DNA of 41,419 nucleotides from an uncultured Rhodospirillaceae bacterium (GCA_937880925.1 CALGGB010000292.1:1-41419), one strand, 5' to 3'; positions 8,001 through 17,455 are shown, counted from the stretch's first letter. Numbers and translations are program-made. Notes: generated by a model from the sequence alone, not told the origin.

Positions 8001-8399
8001 CTACTGCGGGGCGTGTTCGGCGAGCCAGGCTTCGATCAGGGCAATCTCGCGCTCCTGGGCGGCAATGATCTCCTGGGCCAGCGCGCGGACATCCGGGTCC
8101 TTGCCGTGCTCCATGACGATACCGGCCATGGCGACGGCGCCCTGATGGTGGGGCAGCATGCCGCGCATGAAATCGACATCGGCATCGCCGCTGGGCACGA
8201 AGGCCATGGAGGTGTGCATCGCGTCGTTGACGCCGCCGTAGAGGTCCATGCCGTGGTCCATGGGCATGTCGCCGGCATCGTGGTGCATGCCGTGGCCCTC
8301 GCCCCAGCCGTGCATCCCGCCCATGAACAGGAAACCTGCGAGGATGGTGAGCAGGATGCCGGCAAGCGCGCCGGTCCAGAAACTGCCTTGCTTGAGCAT
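8001..8399 (-). CDS. DUF305 family protein, His/Met-rich, membrane-anchored
   Basis: DUF305 proteins form a ferritin-like four-helix fold and are often linked to copper handling outside the cytoplasm. The 132-residue protein has an N-terminal hydrophobic anchor ([20 protein letters not shown]), a His/Met-rich stretch ([17 protein letters not shown]) and the family signature [19 protein letters not shown] followed by a helix ending IALIEAWL. It has a good ribosome site (GGAGACC) before the ATG. It stands alone between cpaF and the enoyl-CoA hydratase gene, so context does not narrow the metal or partner. Confidence 0.88.
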   Translation of the reverse strand: MLKQGSFWTGALAGILLTILAGFLFMGGMHGWGEGHGMHHDAGDMPMDHGMDLYGGVNDAMHTSMAFVPSGDADVDFMRGMLPHHQGAVAMAGIVMEHGKDPDVRALAQEIIAAQEREIALIEAWLAEHAPQ

Positions 8400-8541
8400 G
8401 GTGGTCTCCTATCGAGTCGTCGATGACAGCCCCAAGTCATGCCGCTTCCAGCGGCGGGAAGGTCAAGCGCCCCGTGCGGCGCTGGCGGGTGCCCGGACGT
8501 ACGGTCTATCGTTGTGCCGCACCGCAACCTGGGAGACCGCC

Positions 8542-9351
8542 ATGACCGACGCCCTTGCGCTCTACGAGACCGACGGCAAGGTCGGCATCATCACGATGAA
8601 CCGGCCCGACAAGCTCAACGCCATCAGCCCGGACCTGAAGAAGGCGCTGGAGACCTGCTTCGACAAGGCCGAGGCCGATGAGAGCGTCAGCGTCGTGGTG
8701 CTGCGCGCAGAAGGGCGCAGCTTCTGCGTGGGCTACGACATCGGCGGTGGCGGCGACGATGAGCCAAAGGACGCCCTGGTCTGGCACAAGCTGCTGCGCG
8801 AGAGCCTGGAATTCGAGATGACGCCCTGGAACATGAGCAAGCCGGTCATTGCCTCGGTGCAGGGCCACGCCCTGGGCGGGGGCTGCGAACTCGCCATGTT
8901 CTGCGACATGACGGTATGCGCCGACAACGCGCTCTTCGGCGAGCCCGAGGTGCGCTTCTCCGCCGTCGGCCCGGCCATGGTCATGCCCTGGATGATCGGC
9001 TTCAAGAAGGCCCGCGAGCTGATCTACTTCGGCGACATGATCGATGCCGCGGCAGCCCTGGAACTGGGCATGGTCAACCGCGTCGTGCCCGCCGCCGAAC
9101 TGAAGGAAGCGACCATGAAGTTTGCGCGGCGCCTGGCCATGGTTTCGCCCGAGGCCCTGGTCAATTCCAAGATCGCGATCAACCGCGGCGCCGATGCCGC
9201 CGGTTTCACCACCGCCATGCGCGCGGGCATGGACGCGCTGACCCCGCTTTATGCCGGGGCCACCGAATACGGCGAAAAATTCAAGGAAATCACTCGCGAG
9301 CAAGGCCTCAAGGCCGCGCTCAACTGGCGCAAGGCCCACTTTGCAGAGTAG
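8542..9351 (+). CDS. Enoyl-CoA hydratase/isomerase (crotonase) family protein
   Basis: Crotonases act on CoA thioesters, most commonly hydrating 2-enoyl-CoA in fatty acid or amino acid breakdown. The 269-residue protein has the N-terminal GIITMNRPDKLNAIS block, SFCVGYDI, the oxyanion-hole segment GHALGGGCELAMFCD and GEPEVRF; both glutamates expected of hydratases (in GGGCE and EPE) appear present. The C-terminal helices are complete. The ORF track begins at 8248, but the ATG at 8542 gives the normal family N-terminus. There is no acyl-CoA dehydrogenase or ligase beside it, so the substrate is unknown. Confidence 0.9.
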   Translation: MTDALALYETDGKVGIITMNRPDKLNAISPDLKKALETCFDKAEADESVSVVVLRAEGRSFCVGYDIGGGGDDEPKDALVWHKLLRESLEFEMTPWNMSKPVIASVQGHALGGGCELAMFCDMTVCADNALFGEPEVRFSAVGPAMVMPWMIGFKKARELIYFGDMIDAAAALELGMVNRVVPAAELKEATMKFARRLAMVSPEALVNSKIAINRGADAAGFTTAMRAGMDALTPLYAGATEYGEKFKEITREQGLKAALNWRKAHFAE

Positions 9352-9788
9352 GGGCAACCCTCGCCCCGGCGCGCCACCGGACGCACGCCATCGCCTTGTC
9401 ACTATGTGACGACGACACGCGAATCTTGACAACACTTGTCTGCCTGCCGAACACTTTGGCCGTGACGCCAGTCATGAAGAACCGGCCCCAAGCCGGCATG
9501 CGCCACAACGGAACGATGCCGCAGGCGGACGCCAACGATCCGCATCGGCGCAGTTTGTTGGGGAGGGATCAGGGGCGTGATCAGGGCATCCGGGTTGGAC
9601 GCGGCTTCAGCGCCTGATTTCCCCTTGGGCCAAGGGCCCGCGATCGCCCATCCAGGTTTCGCGGCCACCCGATTGCGGTGGCGCACTTCCCGTTCACGGT
9701 CAACCAGTACGGGCCCGGGCATGATCCCGGCCGGCCGGGGGCACGACCGTGCGGGCCATCACGTCTTCATCCAGAGGAGAGGAATGCC
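9352..9788 (+). promoter_or_regulatory. 437-bp regulatory leader of the ABC/oxidoreductase operon
   Basis: No gene is seen. A perfect 13-bp inverted repeat GTCAC-TAT-GTGAC lies at 9398-9410. A consensus -35, TTGACA (9426-9431), is followed after 18 bases by AACACT (9450-9455), a weak -10. If used, this promoter gives an untranslated leader of more than 300 bases, which contains hairpin CCGGC/GCCGG (9482-9496), direct repeats GATCAGGG (9567-9574, 9579-9586) and palindrome CCCTTGG-G-CCAAGGG (9622-9636). A strong ribosome site (AGAGGAGAGGA) precedes 9789. Confidence 0.5.
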
Positions 9789-10865
9789 ATGACCACCACC
9801 AAGAGGTTCAAGAGCAGCCACAGCCGTCGCAGCGTTCTCAAAGGCGCCGGCGCCATTGCCACGATCGGTGCAGCCAGCAGCTTCGGCTTCCCCGCAATCG
9901 CCCAGTCCAAGCCCGAACAGCTTGTCATCGCCTCGGGCGGCGGCGCGCTCGACGAGGCCTACAAGGTCGCCTATTTCGACACCTTTACCGAAAAGACCGG
10001 CATCAAGATCATCACCGCGCCCTACGCGGGCCTGGCCAAGATCAAGTCGATGATCGAGGCCGACAACGTCGATCTCGACGTGCTCAACATCGATGCCGCC
10101 GAGGCGCCGGTGGCGGGCAACAACGGCTGGCTTGAGCCGATCGACTGGAGCCTCTCGGACCGCGCCTCGGTTATCCCCCAGGCGGCCAAGGACGACCACG
10201 TCTATGCCGAGGTCGCGGCCAAGGTCATGGCCTGGAACACCGATGCCTATGGCGACAACCCGCCCGAGAACTGGACCTCCATGTGGGACGTCAAGGGCCG
10301 CCCGGGCATCCGCAGCCTGTGGAAGCAGGCCTTCCAGACCATGGAAGTCGCCCTGATGGGCGATGGCGTAGCCAAGGACGCGATCTATCCCATCGACGTC
10401 GACCGCGCGCTGGCAGCGCTCGACAAGATCCGCGATGACCTCATCTGGTGGGAATCGGGCGGCCAGTCGGCGCAGTACCTGATCGACGGCGAAAGCGACA
10501 TCGGCTCGACCTGGAACGGCCGTGTCTATCAGCCCCAGGTCGACGGCGCGCCGGTGAACTACACCTTCAACGATGCGCTCTTCGTCTCGGGCTCCTGGTG
10601 CATCGTCAAGGGCACGCCCAATTCCAAGTGGTCCCAGGAGTTCATCGCCCACACGCTCGATCCCGAGCTGCAGGCGGTCTATTCGATGAACATCCCCTAC
10701 GGCCCGGTCGTGCCGGCGGCCCTGCAGTACATCCCTGCCGAGCGTCTGCCGCTGCTGCCGAGCTCGGAGGAGAACATCGGCAAGGGCGTGTGGTCCGACT
10801 TCGACTTCTGGGCCGAACACGGCGAAGAGGTGATCAACCGCTTCAACGAGTGGCTGCTCTCCTGA
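9789..10865 (+). CDS. ABC transporter substrate-binding protein, PotD-like, Tat-exported
   Basis: This periplasmic protein captures a ligand for the importer encoded just downstream. It is 358 residues long with a twin-arginine signal (HSRRSVLKGAGAIATIG) ending near FPAIAQS, then the polyamine-type (family 1/PotD) binding fold with LVIASGGGALDEAYKVAYF near the mature N-terminus. The ATG at 9789 is chosen because it follows AGAGGAGAGGA. Paralogues of this family bind spermidine, putrescine or other cationic amines, but ligand identity cannot be read from sequence. Tat export suggests folding before export. It is the first gene of a nine-gene operon. Confidence 0.92.
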   Translation: MTTTKRFKSSHSRRSVLKGAGAIATIGAASSFGFPAIAQSKPEQLVIASGGGALDEAYKVAYFDTFTEKTGIKIITAPYAGLAKIKSMIEADNVDLDVLNIDAAEAPVAGNNGWLEPIDWSLSDRASVIPQAAKDDHVYAEVAAKVMAWNTDAYGDNPPENWTSMWDVKGRPGIRSLWKQAFQTMEVALMGDGVAKDAIYPIDVDRALAALDKIRDDLIWWESGGQSAQYLIDGESDIGSTWNGRVYQPQVDGAPVNYTFNDALFVSGSWCIVKGTPNSKWSQEFIAHTLDPELQAVYSMNIPYGPVVPAALQYIPAERLPLLPSSEENIGKGVWSDFDFWAEHGEEVINRFNEWLLS

Positions 10866-10899
10866 TCGCTTTCACGAAGACAAGACAGGCACTCGCGCG

Positions 10900-11778
10900 A
10901 TGACCTCGCGGGACCCTGCGATGCGGCAAGCCACGGGCCGGATATGGAGTCCGGCCCGTGGCTACTTCGTGATCCTGTCGCTGCCGGTGATCTTCCTGGC
11001 GGTGTTTTTCATCTGGCCGCTGGCCGGCGTGATACTGCGCAGCTTCGGGGGCGATGAAGGCATCTTCTTCCAGTACCTCACCGTCTTCGAGCGTGACTCC
11101 TACCTGAAGGTCCTGGGCTACACGCTGCAGGTCGCAACGACCGTGACCGTGCTCTGCCTGCTGATCGCCTATCCCGTGGCAGCGCTGGTCGCGCGCCTGC
11201 AGGGAAGCTGGCTGCAGCTGGCCTTCGCCCTGATTCTGGTGCCCTTCTGGACCAGCACCGTGATCCGCACCTATGCCTGGATGGTCCTGTTCCAGCGCAA
11301 GGGCGTGATCAACGATGCACTGCTGAACTTCGGCGTGATCGATGCGCCGCTGCGCTTCATGCACAACAACATCGGCGTCCACATCGGCATGGTCCACATC
11401 ATGCTGCCCTTCATGCTGCTGCCGCTGATCAGTGCTTTCCGCAACATCGATCCCAGCTACATGCGCGCCGCGGGCGTGCTGGGCGCCAATCCGATCCGCG
11501 CCTTCTGGCACGTCTACCTGCCGCTCTCGATGCCCGGCGTCAGCGCCGGCGTGGCACTGGTCTTCATCACCTCGCTGGGTTTCTTCATCACGCCGGCCCT
11601 GCTGGGCGGGGCCAAGAACATGATGCTCGCGGTGCTGATCGAACAGCAGGTCACCATCACGGTGAACTGGGAGCTGGCGAGCGCGCTGGCCTCGATCCTG
11701 CTGATCGTCACGGCCTGCCTTTACGTCGTCTATGACCGGGTGTCGCGCCGAGCCGGCGGCGGCGGGGTGCTCGACTGA
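10900..11778 (+). CDS. ABC transporter permease, PotB-like
   Basis: This is one of two membrane subunits of the polyamine-type importer. The 292-residue protein has an N-terminal helix (GYFVILSLPVIFLAVFFIWP), about six membrane segments and the cytoplasmic coupling (EAA-type) loop AAGVLGANPIRAFWHVYLPL that contacts the ATPase. Its stop overlaps the ATG of the next permease by one base (TGATG), indicating coupled translation. No unusual features are seen. Confidence 0.93.
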   Translation: MTSRDPAMRQATGRIWSPARGYFVILSLPVIFLAVFFIWPLAGVILRSFGGDEGIFFQYLTVFERDSYLKVLGYTLQVATTVTVLCLLIAYPVAALVARLQGSWLQLAFALILVPFWTSTVIRTYAWMVLFQRKGVINDALLNFGVIDAPLRFMHNNIGVHIGMVHIMLPFMLLPLISAFRNIDPSYMRAAGVLGANPIRAFWHVYLPLSMPGVSAGVALVFITSLGFFITPALLGGAKNMMLAVLIEQQVTITVNWELASALASILLIVTACLYVVYDRVSRRAGGGGVLD

Positions 11779-12587
11779 TGACCTGGAACAGTTCAGGGCG
11801 CCTGGCTCGCATCTTCATCGTCGCCTTCACGGTGGCCGTGCTGATCTACCTGATCATGCCGACCTTCGTGATCGTGCCGATGAGCTTTTCCAGCAAGTCC
11901 TACCTCTCGTTCCCGCCGCCTGGCTGGTCGCTGCAGTGGTACCAGACCATGACGGAGCGCCACGACTATCCCCAGGCGTTCTGGAACAGCATCAAGATCG
12001 GCGTGCCTGTCGCCCTGCTCTCCACCACCCTGGGCACGCTGGCCGCGCTGGGCGTGGTGCGCGGGCGCTTTTTTGGTGCCCGGCCCATGTCGGCCATCGT
12101 CATCGCGCCGCTGATGCTGCCCCAGATCATCCTGGCGATCGGCCTCTACCCGATCATGGCGAAGTTCGGCCTGGCGGGCAGCTACCCCGGCGTCGTGATC
12201 GGCCATACGGTGATCTGCATTCCGCTGGTCTTCATCACGGTCGCGGCCTCGCTGAAGAACTATCATCCGGCTTATGAGTATGCGGCCATGACGCTTGGCG
12301 CGGGCTGGTGGTCGACCTTCTGGCACGTCACCTTCCCGATGATCCGGGTCGGCGTGATCGTCGGCGGGATCCTGGCCTTCACCTTCTCCTTCGACGAACT
12401 GATCATCGCGCTCTTCCTCACCAGCCCGGAGACGCGGACCCTGCCGCGCCTGCTGTGGGAGGATCTGCGCCAGTACGTCACCCCGATCATCGCGGCGGCA
12501 ACCACGCTGGTGCTCTGCATCTCCTTCATCCTGTTTGGCGCCGTGGCCCTGCTGCAGCGCCGTCTATCCAAGGCAAGCAAATCATGA
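11778..12587 (+). CDS. ABC transporter permease, PotC-like
   Basis: This is the second membrane subunit of the importer, 269 residues, with about six predicted membrane segments and the coupling loop AAMTLGAGWWSTFWHVTFPM. The N-terminal helix (IFIVAFTVAVLIYLIMPTFVIV) follows directly after the start. Its stop overlaps the start of the ATPase gene by four bases (ATGA), so all three genes are tightly coupled. The PotB/PotC order matches the usual arrangement of polyamine-type importers. Confidence 0.93.
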   Translation: MTWNSSGRLARIFIVAFTVAVLIYLIMPTFVIVPMSFSSKSYLSFPPPGWSLQWYQTMTERHDYPQAFWNSIKIGVPVALLSTTLGTLAALGVVRGRFFGARPMSAIVIAPLMLPQIILAIGLYPIMAKFGLAGSYPGVVIGHTVICIPLVFITVAASLKNYHPAYEYAAMTLGAGWWSTFWHVTFPMIRVGVIVGGILAFTFSFDELIIALFLTSPETRTLPRLLWEDLRQYVTPIIAAATTLVLCISFILFGAVALLQRRLSKASKS

Positions 12588-13663
12588 GCGGCCAAGGCGC
12601 AAAGATCGAATACGTCGACATCTCCAAGCGGTACGGTGCGGTCGAGGCCCTGCGCCCGACGAGCCTGACGATCGAGGCCGGCGAGTTCTTCTCCATCATC
12701 GGTCCCAGCGGCTCGGGCAAGACCACCCTGCTGGGCGTCACCGCGGGCTATGTCCCGCCGACGTCGGGCCAGATCATCATCGACGGGCGCAACGTGGTCG
12801 GCGAGCCGCCGTTCCAGCGCAACATTGGCATGGTCTTTCAGAACTACGCCCTGTTTCCGCACATGACGGTGGCTGAGAACATCGGCTTCCCCCTGCGCAT
12901 GCGCAAAACGCCCAGGGCCGAGATTGCAGAGCGCGTGAAGAAGATGCTGGCGCTGGTCCAGCTCGAGGAGATGGCGAGCCGCAAGCCCGGCCAGCTCTCG
13001 GGTGGCCAGCAGCAGCGCATCGCGCTCGCCCGCGCCGCCGTCTACGATCCGCTGATGCTGCTGATGGACGAGCCGCTGTCGGCGCTCGACAAGAACCTGC
13101 GCGAGGCCATGCAGGACGAGGTCAAGCAGTTCCAGACCGTGCTCGGCTCCACCGTGCTTTATGTCACCCACGACCAGGCCGAGGCCGCGGCCATGTCGGA
13201 CCGCATCGCCATCATGAACCACGGCCGCATCGTGCAGATCGGCTCGCCGCGCGATCTCTACGAACATCCCGTGGCGCGTTTCGTGGCGAGCTTCCTGGGC
13301 GAGGCCAACATCTTCGACATCGAGAGCGTCACGCCCCACGCCAGCGGTTCGATGATCGCGACGCATCATGGCTTCTCCCTGGTCTGCGCCGCATCGGGCA
13401 GCCACGACGGCCAGTGCGTGTGCGTGCGCCCGGAGGCGGTGGCGCTCTCGGCCAGCCGCCCCGAACACGACAACGTGCTGGAGGGCAAGGTGGTGGATGC
13501 CACCTATACCGCAGGCAGCCTGCGCTATCGCGTGGAGCTGGCACCCGACTGCATCATCACCCAGCGCACGCCTTCGGTGCGCGGCATCGAGATGTTCGAT
13601 ACGGGTGCCACGGTTTTTGCCTCGTGGCGCGCCGAGGACACCCTTCTGGTTGACGACGATTGA
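12584..13663 (+). CDS. ABC transporter ATP-binding protein, PotA-like
   Basis: This ATPase energises the importer. It has 359 residues: Walker A GPSGSGKTTLL, Q-loop QNYALFPHMT, signature LSGGQQQRIALARA, Walker B LLMDEPLSALD, the switch histidine in YVTHDQAEAA, and a C-terminal TOBE-type domain (roughly 240-359) used in substrate or regulatory sensing. The ORF track starts at 12308, but the ATG at 12584, in the ATGA overlap with the permease, gives the normal N-terminus. The transporter is complete with this gene. The following LLM gene starts 29 bases later. Confidence 0.94.
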   Translation: MSGQGAKIEYVDISKRYGAVEALRPTSLTIEAGEFFSIIGPSGSGKTTLLGVTAGYVPPTSGQIIIDGRNVVGEPPFQRNIGMVFQNYALFPHMTVAENIGFPLRMRKTPRAEIAERVKKMLALVQLEEMASRKPGQLSGGQQQRIALARAAVYDPLMLLMDEPLSALDKNLREAMQDEVKQFQTVLGSTVLYVTHDQAEAAAMSDRIAIMNHGRIVQIGSPRDLYEHPVARFVASFLGEANIFDIESVTPHASGSMIATHHGFSLVCAASGSHDGQCVCVRPEAVALSASRPEHDNVLEGKVVDATYTAGSLRYRVELAPDCIITQRTPSVRGIEMFDTGATVFASWRAEDTLLVDDD

Positions 13664-13692
13664 GGCGGGAGCGCCCGCAAGGAGCCTGAACC

Positions 13693-14775
13693 ATGGAACT
13701 GGGTCTTTTTTCGCTGATGCCGCTGCGCGACACCGCGCGTCCGCCCAAGACGATCTACGAGGACACGATCGGCCTGGTGAAGGATGCCGAGGCCGGCGGC
13801 TTCGACATCGCCTGGTTCGCCGAACACCATTTCGGCAACTACAGCATGTGCCCCTCGCCCCTGATGATGGCCAGCCACTGCGCGGGCGTGACCAGCAGGA
13901 TCGCACTGGGCGCTGCCGTGCTGGTGACGCCGCTCTACTACCCCATGCGCGTCATCCAGGAACTGGGCATGCTCGACATCCTGAGCGGCGGGCGCGCCGT
14001 GATCGGCCTGGGCTCGGGCTACCAGGGCTACGAATTCGACCGCTACGGCGTCGACCTGAAGGAAAACTGGGCGATCACCCACGAGTTCATGGACATCCTG
14101 GAGATGGCGCTGGAAACCGGCCAGGTGACCTACGAGGGCAAGCACTTCCACATCCCCGAAACGCCCATCGGCGTGCGCATGATGCAGGAGAACCCGCGCG
14201 TCTATATCGCGGGCAACGAGCCAGCCTATCTGGAACGTTCCTGCAGGCGCGGCTACACCCCCATCGCTACCGTAGGCGGCCAGCCGGTGGAGGTGATGCT
14301 GAAGGTGAAGAACCACGTCGTGGAACAGTTCCGCAAGGCCGGCTGGCAGGGTACCGACGTGCCCTTCGGCATGCAGCGGAGCGTGTTCGTCACCGACGAC
14401 CCCGACGAGGCGCTCCATGCCGCCGCGCAGTCGCTCTACACCGCGCGCCTGGTCATGGCCTTCCGCGGCAACTACGAAAAGCTCGACGGCTTCGAACTGG
14501 TGCCCCAGCCCTACGAGGGCGAGCCCACGCCTGAGCAGATCCGCGACATCCTGCCCATGGGCAATGCAGAGACCTGCGCCGAGCGGATCGTCGCCGAGCT
14601 GAAAGCCGTGCGGCCCAGCCACTACAGCTGCTTCATGCAGTCGGGCAACATCGAGGGGACCGCGGCACGCCGCTCCATGGAGCGCTTCATCACCGATGTT
14701 CTGCCCATGGTCGAAGCCGAGGTCGGCAGCCTGAAGGATTTCGGCCCGGATCTTGGCCAGATGGCGGCGCAGTAA
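13693..14775 (+). CDS. LLM-class (luciferase-like) flavin-dependent oxidoreductase
   Basis: This family of TIM-barrel flavin monooxygenases or oxidoreductases uses FMN or F420, often oxidising or cleaving small organic molecules. The 360-residue protein shows the family pattern: MELGLFSLMPLRD, GFDIAWFAEHHFGNY, LGAAVLVTPLYYPMRVIQ, and SGGRAVIGLGSGYQGYEF. It has a clear ribosome site (AAGGAGCC) before the ATG. It sits directly behind an importer and ahead of an epimerase and dehydrogenases, which suggests an oxygenase or redox step on the imported compound. A flavin reductase partner is not seen here. Light production is not implied. Confidence 0.9.
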   Translation: MELGLFSLMPLRDTARPPKTIYEDTIGLVKDAEAGGFDIAWFAEHHFGNYSMCPSPLMMASHCAGVTSRIALGAAVLVTPLYYPMRVIQELGMLDILSGGRAVIGLGSGYQGYEFDRYGVDLKENWAITHEFMDILEMALETGQVTYEGKHFHIPETPIGVRMMQENPRVYIAGNEPAYLERSCRRGYTPIATVGGQPVEVMLKVKNHVVEQFRKAGWQGTDVPFGMQRSVFVTDDPDEALHAAAQSLYTARLVMAFRGNYEKLDGFELVPQPYEGEPTPEQIRDILPMGNAETCAERIVAELKAVRPSHYSCFMQSGNIEGTAARRSMERFITDVLPMVEAEVGSLKDFGPDLGQMAAQ

Positions 14776-14802
14776 GCCGCAGGCAAGGCAGACAGCACGT
14801 TC

Positions 14803-15750
14803 ATGGCGACCTATCAGGTCATCGACACCCACACCGCAGGCCACCCTACCCGCGCCATCCTGGGCGGCCTGCCGCCGGTGCGCGGCGCCAGCGTGCTTGC
14901 ACGCCGCGACGATTTCCGCAATCGGCTGGATCACCTGCGACCGCAGCTTCTCCATGAACCGCGCGGCCATGCCGCCATGGTCGGCGCCATCCTCACCGAA
15001 AGCAGCCAGGCCGATTTCGGTGCCTTCTTCATCTCCTCCTACGTCTATCTGGACATGTGCGGGCATGCGACCATCGGCCTGGCGCGCACCCTGGTCGCCA
15101 GCGGCCAGGTAGCGCAGGGCGAGGAAGCCACCAGCTTCACGCTGGAAACGCCAGCGGGCGTCGTGACGGTCGGGGTGAGCCGCGCCCAGGACGGCGCTAT
15201 CACCGCCTCGATCCGCAACGTACCTGCGCGCCTGGAGGTGCCGGCCAAGACCGTGGCGGTCGAGGGCCTGGGCAGCATCGACCTGCAGATCGCCTATTGC
15301 GGCGGCCGTTTTGTCCTGGTCGATGCCGCCGCATTGGACCTGACCATCGAACCCGACCGCGCCGGGGAGCTCTGCCGCAAGGCGGCGGCGATCAAGGCAG
15401 CGGTCAACGCCGACCTTTCCGAACCCGCCGGATCGGTGCTGTTCTACCGCGACCTCGGCCAGGGCCGGGCGCAGCATCTGGTGGTGCTGGAAGCCCACAA
15501 GTTCGACCGCTCGCCCTGCGGCACAGGCACCAGCGCGCGGCTTGCCGCGCTCCATGCGGCAGGGGCGCTGGAGGTGGGCGAGACCTTCATTGCCGAAGGC
15601 ATCCTCGGCACCCGCTATGTCTGCCGCATCGAGGAGGCGGCCGACGGCGCCATCGTTCCCCGTATCGCGGGGGAGGCCTTCCTCAGTGCATTCTCCACTC
15701 TTGTCGTGGAGGACGCCGACCCGCTGGCGGCCGGGTTCCTGTGCCGGTGA
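14803..15750 (+). CDS. Proline racemase family protein, likely hydroxyproline epimerase type
   Basis: The family uses two active-site cysteines to invert the alpha carbon of proline or 4-hydroxyproline; relatives with Thr in the second position are dehydratases. The 315-residue protein has C86 in LDMCGHATIG and C239 in DRSPCGTGTS, so it belongs to the two-cysteine racemase/epimerase group. The N-terminus DTHTAGHPTRAILGGLP is also typical. A DadA-type dehydrogenase four genes on would oxidise the D-product. The deaminase and semialdehyde dehydrogenase of the known bacterial hydroxyproline route are absent here, so the substrate may differ. The racemase/epimerase class is well supported; the substrate is not. 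Confidence 0.85.
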   Translation: MATYQVIDTHTAGHPTRAILGGLPPVRGASVLARRDDFRNRLDHLRPQLLHEPRGHAAMVGAILTESSQADFGAFFISSYVYLDMCGHATIGLARTLVASGQVAQGEEATSFTLETPAGVVTVGVSRAQDGAITASIRNVPARLEVPAKTVAVEGLGSIDLQIAYCGGRFVLVDAAALDLTIEPDRAGELCRKAAAIKAAVNADLSEPAGSVLFYRDLGQGRAQHLVVLEAHKFDRSPCGTGTSARLAALHAAGALEVGETFIAEGILGTRYVCRIEEAADGAIVPRIAGEAFLSAFSTLVVEDADPLAAGFLCR

Positions 15751-15754
15751 CACC

Positions 15755-17455
15755 ATGACCTTCGACCACATCATCGTCGGCGGCGGTTCCGCGGGCGCGG
15801 TACTCGCCAACCGGCTCTCGGCCGATCCGACCCGTCGCGTGCTGCTGCTGGAGGCCGGCGCCGACACGCCGCCGGGGCAGGTGCCCGCAGCGGTGCTGGA
15901 TGCCTATCCCAGCGTCGCCTATTTCAACAGCGCCTGGCACTGGCGCGACCTGCGGGTCGACTACGAGCTGCTGCGCGGCAACCGGCCCTTCGTGCCGCGC
16001 CGCTACGAACAGGCCCGCCTGATGGGCGGCGGCTCCAGCATCAACGGCATGATGGCGATCCGCGGCAACCCGTCGGACTACGATGAGTGGGCGCAGCGCG
16101 GCGCCACGGGATGGTCCTTCGAAGACGTCCTGCCCTACTTCAAGCGCGCCGAAACCGATCTCGACTACGACGGCCCGCTGCACGGCAAGGAGGGCCCCTT
16201 CCCGATCCGGCGCATTCGCGAGCCCGAATGGCCGGGTTTCGCCCGTGCCGCCCGCAAGGCGATGCTGGCGGAGGGCTTTGCCGAACTGGAGGACCATAAC
16301 GCGGAGTTCGGCGACGGCCTCTTCCCCATGGCGATCAACAACCGTCCGGGCGGCGCACCCGACGGCACCCGCGTCTCCACCGCCATCGCCTATCTGGACG
16401 AGGTGACACGGGCGCGACAGAACCTGGAGATATGGCCCCACGTCATGGTCGAGCGCGTCACCTTCGAGGGTCGGCGCGCGACGGGCGTGGACGTGGTGCG
16501 CGACGGCGTGCGCAGCCATATCGCAGCCCGCGATGTCGTGCTCTCCTGCGGCGCCTTTCACAGCCCGGCCATGCTGCTGCGTTCGGGCATCGGGCCGGGC
16601 CGCCATCTGGCCGACATGGGCATCGCCGTGGTCGCCGACCGGTCAGGCGTCGGCCAGGGCCTGCAGGACCATCCCACCTGCACCCTGATCGGCCACGCGC
16701 AACGGCAATGGCGCATGCCCGCCGGCATGCGCCGGCACATCCACATGGGCCTGCGTTACTCCTCCGGCCATGCCGATTGCGCGGGCGGCGACATGTTCCT
16801 GATCGCCAACAACCGGGGCGGCTGGCATCCCCTTGGTCATCTGCTGGCGGGCCTCGTCATCGTCGTCAACAAGCCCTATTCGGAGGGCGCGGTGAAACTC
16901 GCCTCGCCCGAGCCGCAGGCCGAGCCGGAAATCCACTTCAACCAGTTCGCCGATCAGCGCGATCTGGATCGGCTGGTCGATGCCGTACGCCTGTCCTACC
17001 GGCTGATGATGCGGCCCGAAATCAGCAAGGGCCTCAAGGGCATGTTCCCTTCGACCTTCAGCGAGAAGGCGCGCGACCTTGCCGTGGTCAACACGAGCAA
17101 CTGGCTCCAGACCAAGGCCGCGGCGCTGATGCTCGACTTCCCGCCGACGCGGCGCTGGATGATGGAGCGCCACATCAGCCCCGGCATCGACATCCACAGC
17201 CTGATCAACGACCCGCAGGCGCTCACCGACTGGGTGCGCGAAAAGGCCTGCGGAAGCTGGCACGCAAGCTGCACCAACCGCATGGGAGCAAGCGACGATC
17301 CCCGCGCCGTGGTCGACCCCGGCTGCGCCGTGATCGGTGTGGAGGGTCTGCATGTCGCCGACGCCTCGGTGATGCCCTGCGTGCCCAGCGCCAACACCAA
17401 CCTTCCCACCATCATGATTGCCGAAAAGGCTGCCGACGCGATCATGGGGCTATAA
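15755..17455 (+). CDS. GMC-family FAD oxidoreductase (choline dehydrogenase-like)
   Basis: GMC enzymes oxidise primary alcohols to aldehydes using FAD; choline dehydrogenase is one member. The 566-residue protein begins with the FAD-binding motif HIIVGGGSAGAVLANRLS, has the second GMC signature in ARLMGGGSSINGMMAIRG, and ends with WHASCTNRMG and SANTNLPTIMIAEKAADAI, which carry the catalytic His and Asn region. In most members the C-terminal motif reads like HPVGTCRMG; the variant here may reflect a different substrate. The ATG at 15755 lies 4 bases after the epimerase stop. It probably acts on an alcohol intermediate of the same pathway. Confidence 0.92.
   Translation: MTFDHIIVGGGSAGAVLANRLSADPTRRVLLLEAGADTPPGQVPAAVLDAYPSVAYFNSAWHWRDLRVDYELLRGNRPFVPRRYEQARLMGGGSSINGMMAIRGNPSDYDEWAQRGATGWSFEDVLPYFKRAETDLDYDGPLHGKEGPFPIRRIREPEWPGFARAARKAMLAEGFAELEDHNAEFGDGLFPMAINNRPGGAPDGTRVSTAIAYLDEVTRARQNLEIWPHVMVERVTFEGRRATGVDVVRDGVRSHIAARDVVLSCGAFHSPAMLLRSGIGPGRHLADMGIAVVADRSGVGQGLQDHPTCTLIGHAQRQWRMPAGMRRHIHMGLRYSSGHADCAGGDMFLIANNRGGWHPLGHLLAGLVIVVNKPYSEGAVKLASPEPQAEPEIHFNQFADQRDLDRLVDAVRLSYRLMMRPEISKGLKGMFPSTFSEKARDLAVVNTSNWLQTKAAALMLDFPPTRRWMMERHISPGIDIHSLINDPQALTDWVREKACGSWHASCTNRMGASDDPRAVVDPGCAVIGVEGLHVADASVMPCVPSANTNLPTIMIAEKAADAIMGL

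Noticed and set aside
13693-14775. Bacterial luciferase
   Set aside because: LLM family membership only; there is no luxB or fatty-acid reductase gene and the context is catabolic.
13525-15867. 780-codon antisense ORF over LLM and epimerase genes
   Set aside because: Low-complexity His/Asp/Leu-rich shadow of two convincing plus-strand genes.
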